DNA from: Roseburia sp. CAG:309
Lineage (GTDB): Bacteria; Bacillota; Clostridia; Lachnospirales; Lachnospiraceae
Reading direction: 5' to 3'
NCBI GenBank assembly: GCA_000434115.1
Contig: FR894000.1
Span: 1-15,979, forward strand
Length of the DNA: 15,979 nt
This document shows positions 14,430 through 15,979 of this stretch, piece after piece. Position numbers and translations under genes: made by a program. The number at the start of each line of letters is the position of its first letter. The first letter of the stretch is position 1. The notes below the pieces were generated by a model. The model did no database searches. It had not been told where the DNA came from and saw only the letters and a program-made list of their open reading frames with translations.

Positions 14430-15011
14430 TTAAGCCGCTTTTGCCATTTTCTCACACATTGCCAGGAATTTTTTATGTATTGCCTGACTCTCATCCAGCT
14501 CCGGATGGAAAGAAATGGCAATCTGATTCCGGTACTGCACACCTACGATATTTCCGTCTACTTTCGCAAGGATCTGTACTCCCGGTTCCACGGATTCAAT
14601 GTATGGTGCACGGATGAAAGTCATCGGAATCTTACCGATTCCCTCAAATTCATGCTCGGTATAGAAACTTCCCAATTGTCTGCCATAGGCATTTCGTTTC
14701 ACGGTAACCGGCAGCGTCGCCAAATGTACCATCGTATCGTCGGCAATTTTTTCTGCCAGCAGGATCAGTCCGGCGCAAGTCGCAAGTACCGGCAACCCCT
14801 CTTTGATCCGTTTTTTTACCGTATCAAACATACCGAGTTCACGCAAAAGTTTCCCCTGTACCGTACTTTCTCCACCCGGCAGGATCAACCCGTCCAGTTT
14901 TTGATCCAGATCTTTTGCCTGCCGGATCTCGACGCAGGACACTCCGAGTTTTTCCATTGCCTTACAATGCTCGGCAAACGCTCCCTGAACAGCAAGTACA
15001 CCTATTTTCAT
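14430..15011 (-). CDS. pdxT: Pyridoxal 5'-phosphate synthase glutaminase subunit PdxT
   Basis: PdxT hydrolyses glutamine and channels the ammonia to PdxS for synthesis of pyridoxal 5'-phosphate (vitamin B6), without deoxyxylulose 5-phosphate. It is a class I glutamine amidotransferase. Visible motifs are VLAVQGAFAEH (5-15), LPGGEST (44-50) with the oxyanion loop, the nucleophile Cys79 in LATCAGLILL (76-85), RNAYGRQLGSF (106-116), and the His169/Glu171 pair in SFHPEL (167-172). The frame is open upstream to an ATG at 15041. However, that would overlap pdxS and add a non-homologous stretch, whereas ATG at 15011 starts the typical MKIGVLAVQG and has AAAGGAAG upstream. From this start it has 193 residues, normal for the family. 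It follows pdxS by 19 bases and ends before a terminator. Confidence 0.97.
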   Translation of the reverse strand: MKIGVLAVQGAFAEHCKAMEKLGVSCVEIRQAKDLDQKLDGLILPGGESTVQGKLLRELGMFDTVKKRIKEGLPVLATCAGLILLAEKIADDTMVHLATLPVTVKRNAYGRQLGSFYTEHEFEGIGKIPMTFIRAPYIESVEPGVQILAKVDGNIVGVQYRNQIAISFHPELDESQAIHKKFLAMCEKMAKAA

Positions 15012-15030
15012 GAGGCTCACTTCCTTTCCA

Positions 15031-15903
15031 TTATTTCCCACGTTCTGCCATCAAAAGTTCGATTTCCTGCTCATTGATGCCTACCATTGCCTCTCCGAGA
15101 TCCTCAGAAAGTTTCGCGATCATATCAGCATCGGTATAATTGGTAACTGCTTTTACGATTGCCTGCGCACGTTTTTCCGGATTTCCGGACTTAAAGATAC
15201 CGGATCCCACAAATACGCCTTCGGCGCCCAGCTGCATCATAAGTGCTGCATCTGCCGGTGTAGCCACACCACCTGCCGCAAAGTTTACAACCGGAATACG
15301 TCCATTGTCATGTACATACTGAACCAGATCATAAGGAACCTGCAAATTCTTTGCTTCATCGTACAATTCATCTTCACGCATGGATGTGATCTTTGCAATT
15401 TCCTGATTCATCATGCGCATATGACGTACGGCCTGTACGACATCACCGGTTCCCGGCTCACCCTTGGTACGGATCATGGATGCCCCTTCATTGATACGGC
15501 GCAATGCCTCACCAAGGTCTTTTGCTCCACATACAAAGGGTACTTTGAATTTTGTCTTATCAATATGATATTTATCGTCTGCCGGTGAAAGCACTTCACT
15601 TTCATCGATATAGTCAATCTCAATGGCTTCCAGAAGCTGTGCTTCTACAAAATGTCCGATACGGCACTTTGCCATAACCGGGATGGAAACCGCTTCCTGG
15701 ATTCCCTTGATCATCTTTGGATCGCTCATACGAGCCACGCCGCCTGCTGCGCGGATATCTGCCGGAATACGCTCCAGTGCCATAACTGCACATGCTCCTG
15801 CATTTTCTGCGATCTTTGCCTGCTCCGGTGTCGTAACGTCCATGATTACGCCGCCTTTTAACATCTGTGCCAATTCTTTATTTAATTTGTATCTTTCATT
15901 CAT
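15031..15903 (-). CDS. pdxS: Pyridoxal 5'-phosphate synthase lyase subunit PdxS
   Basis: PdxS condenses ribose 5-phosphate, glyceraldehyde 3-phosphate and ammonia to pyridoxal 5'-phosphate in a (beta/alpha)8 barrel that assembles as a dodecamer with PdxT. The 290-residue length is typical. Visible are GGVIMDVTTPEQAKIAE (17-33) with Asp22, GACAVMALERIPADIRAAGG (36-55), the first Schiff-base lysine Lys79 in MAKCRIGH (77-84), and the second lysine Lys147 in RTKGEPGTGD (145-154). Both match the B. subtilis Lys81/Lys149 pair with an offset of two. The conserved NFAAGGVATPADAALMMQLG lies near the phosphate site. AGGAGG ten bases upstream supports the ATG at 15903. The upstream flank contains a short palindrome but no complete regulator gene within the window. 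Confidence 0.98.
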   Translation of the reverse strand: MNERYKLNKELAQMLKGGVIMDVTTPEQAKIAENAGACAVMALERIPADIRAAGGVARMSDPKMIKGIQEAVSIPVMAKCRIGHFVEAQLLEAIEIDYIDESEVLSPADDKYHIDKTKFKVPFVCGAKDLGEALRRINEGASMIRTKGEPGTGDVVQAVRHMRMMNQEIAKITSMREDELYDEAKNLQVPYDLVQYVHDNGRIPVVNFAAGGVATPADAALMMQLGAEGVFVGSGIFKSGNPEKRAQAIVKAVTNYTDADMIAKLSEDLGEAMVGINEQEIELLMAERGK

Positions 15904-15919
15904 TTTATGTCATCCTCCT

Positions 15920-15970
15920 AACACTTTTCGTGTTTATTAAGAACATGTTCATTTTGAATGATACACTATA
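15920..15970 (-). promoter_or_regulatory. pdxS upstream region: possible -10 and GAACATGTTC palindrome
   Basis: The minus strand shows TATAGT (15965-15970), a possible -10 whose -35 would fall outside the window. About ten bases further on is the perfect palindrome GAACATGTTC (15941-15950). A small hairpin, AACAC (15920-15924) with GTGTT (15930-15934), borders the ribosome binding site. The palindrome is placed where a repressor site could be, but I cannot name the regulator. MocR-type PdxR proteins control pdxST in some Gram-positives, and no such gene is visible here. Confidence 0.3.
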
Positions 15971-15979
15971 TCTGGCACT

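Noticed and set aside
15012..15041. A ten-residue N-terminal extension of PdxT starting at 15041
   Set aside because: It overlaps the end of pdxS and lacks family similarity. ATG 15011 starts the conserved MKIGVLAVQG and has a ribosome binding site.
14475..15588. Two plus-strand frames of about 190-200 codons opposite pdxT and pdxS
   Set aside because: They are antisense shadows of two well-identified enzymes, rich in Cys/His/Phe from reversed codons, with no signs of a real protein.

Overview
The window is a piece of chromosome from a low-to-medium GC Firmicute. The gene order, the tandem class B penicillin-binding proteins (PBPs) and the protein style (FtsZ, MraZ and RsmH close to clostridial forms) suggest a member of the Clostridia, probably Lachnospiraceae. 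This is inferred from family resemblance, not from a database search. All 15 genes lie on the minus strand, so transcription runs from high to low coordinates. The content is essentially a division and cell wall (dcw) cluster with a small vitamin B6 operon upstream and a protein export/RNA decay pair downstream. I see no mobile element, CRISPR array, rRNA or tRNA, and no sign of recent transfer.

Layout in transcription order. (1) 15903-14430: pdxS-pdxT, the two subunits of pyridoxal 5'-phosphate synthase, closed by a clear hairpin/U-run terminator at 14347-14386. (2) 14429-14077: a 353-base control region. It contains four perfect 10-bp-spaced direct repeats (AAAGTGG on the minus strand) that match MraZ operator boxes, a candidate sigma-A promoter, and a leader able to fold into a long stem-loop. 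(3) 14076-10315: mraZ, rsmH (mraW), an ftsL-like gene and a first class B PBP. (4) 10236-4967: a second class B PBP, mraY (with its own likely promoter), murD and ftsW. (5) 4908-2917: murA and ftsQ/divIB. (6) 2916-2755: an AT-rich gap with two good tandem sigma-A promoters for ftsZ. (7) 2754-1231: ftsZ followed, 3 bases after its stop, by secG, then a strong terminator. (8) 1084-1: the 5' part of rnr (RNase R), which runs off the left edge.

The genes work together. MraZ is the cluster's own regulator. RsmH methylates 16S rRNA. MraY and MurD make lipid I and extend the UDP-MurNAc peptide. MurA makes the first committed precursor. FtsW (a SEDS polymerase) and the class B PBPs form septal glycan and crosslinks. 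FtsL and FtsQ/DivIB scaffold the divisome, and FtsZ builds the ring. murE, murF, murG, murB and ftsA, which sit in many dcw clusters, are absent here and must lie elsewhere or be replaced.

I found no convincing novel system. The most interesting points are the MraZ operator array and structured leader, the paired active-site cysteines in both PBPs, the rewired ftsZ-secG coupling, and several non-ATG starts set by their ribosome binding sites.
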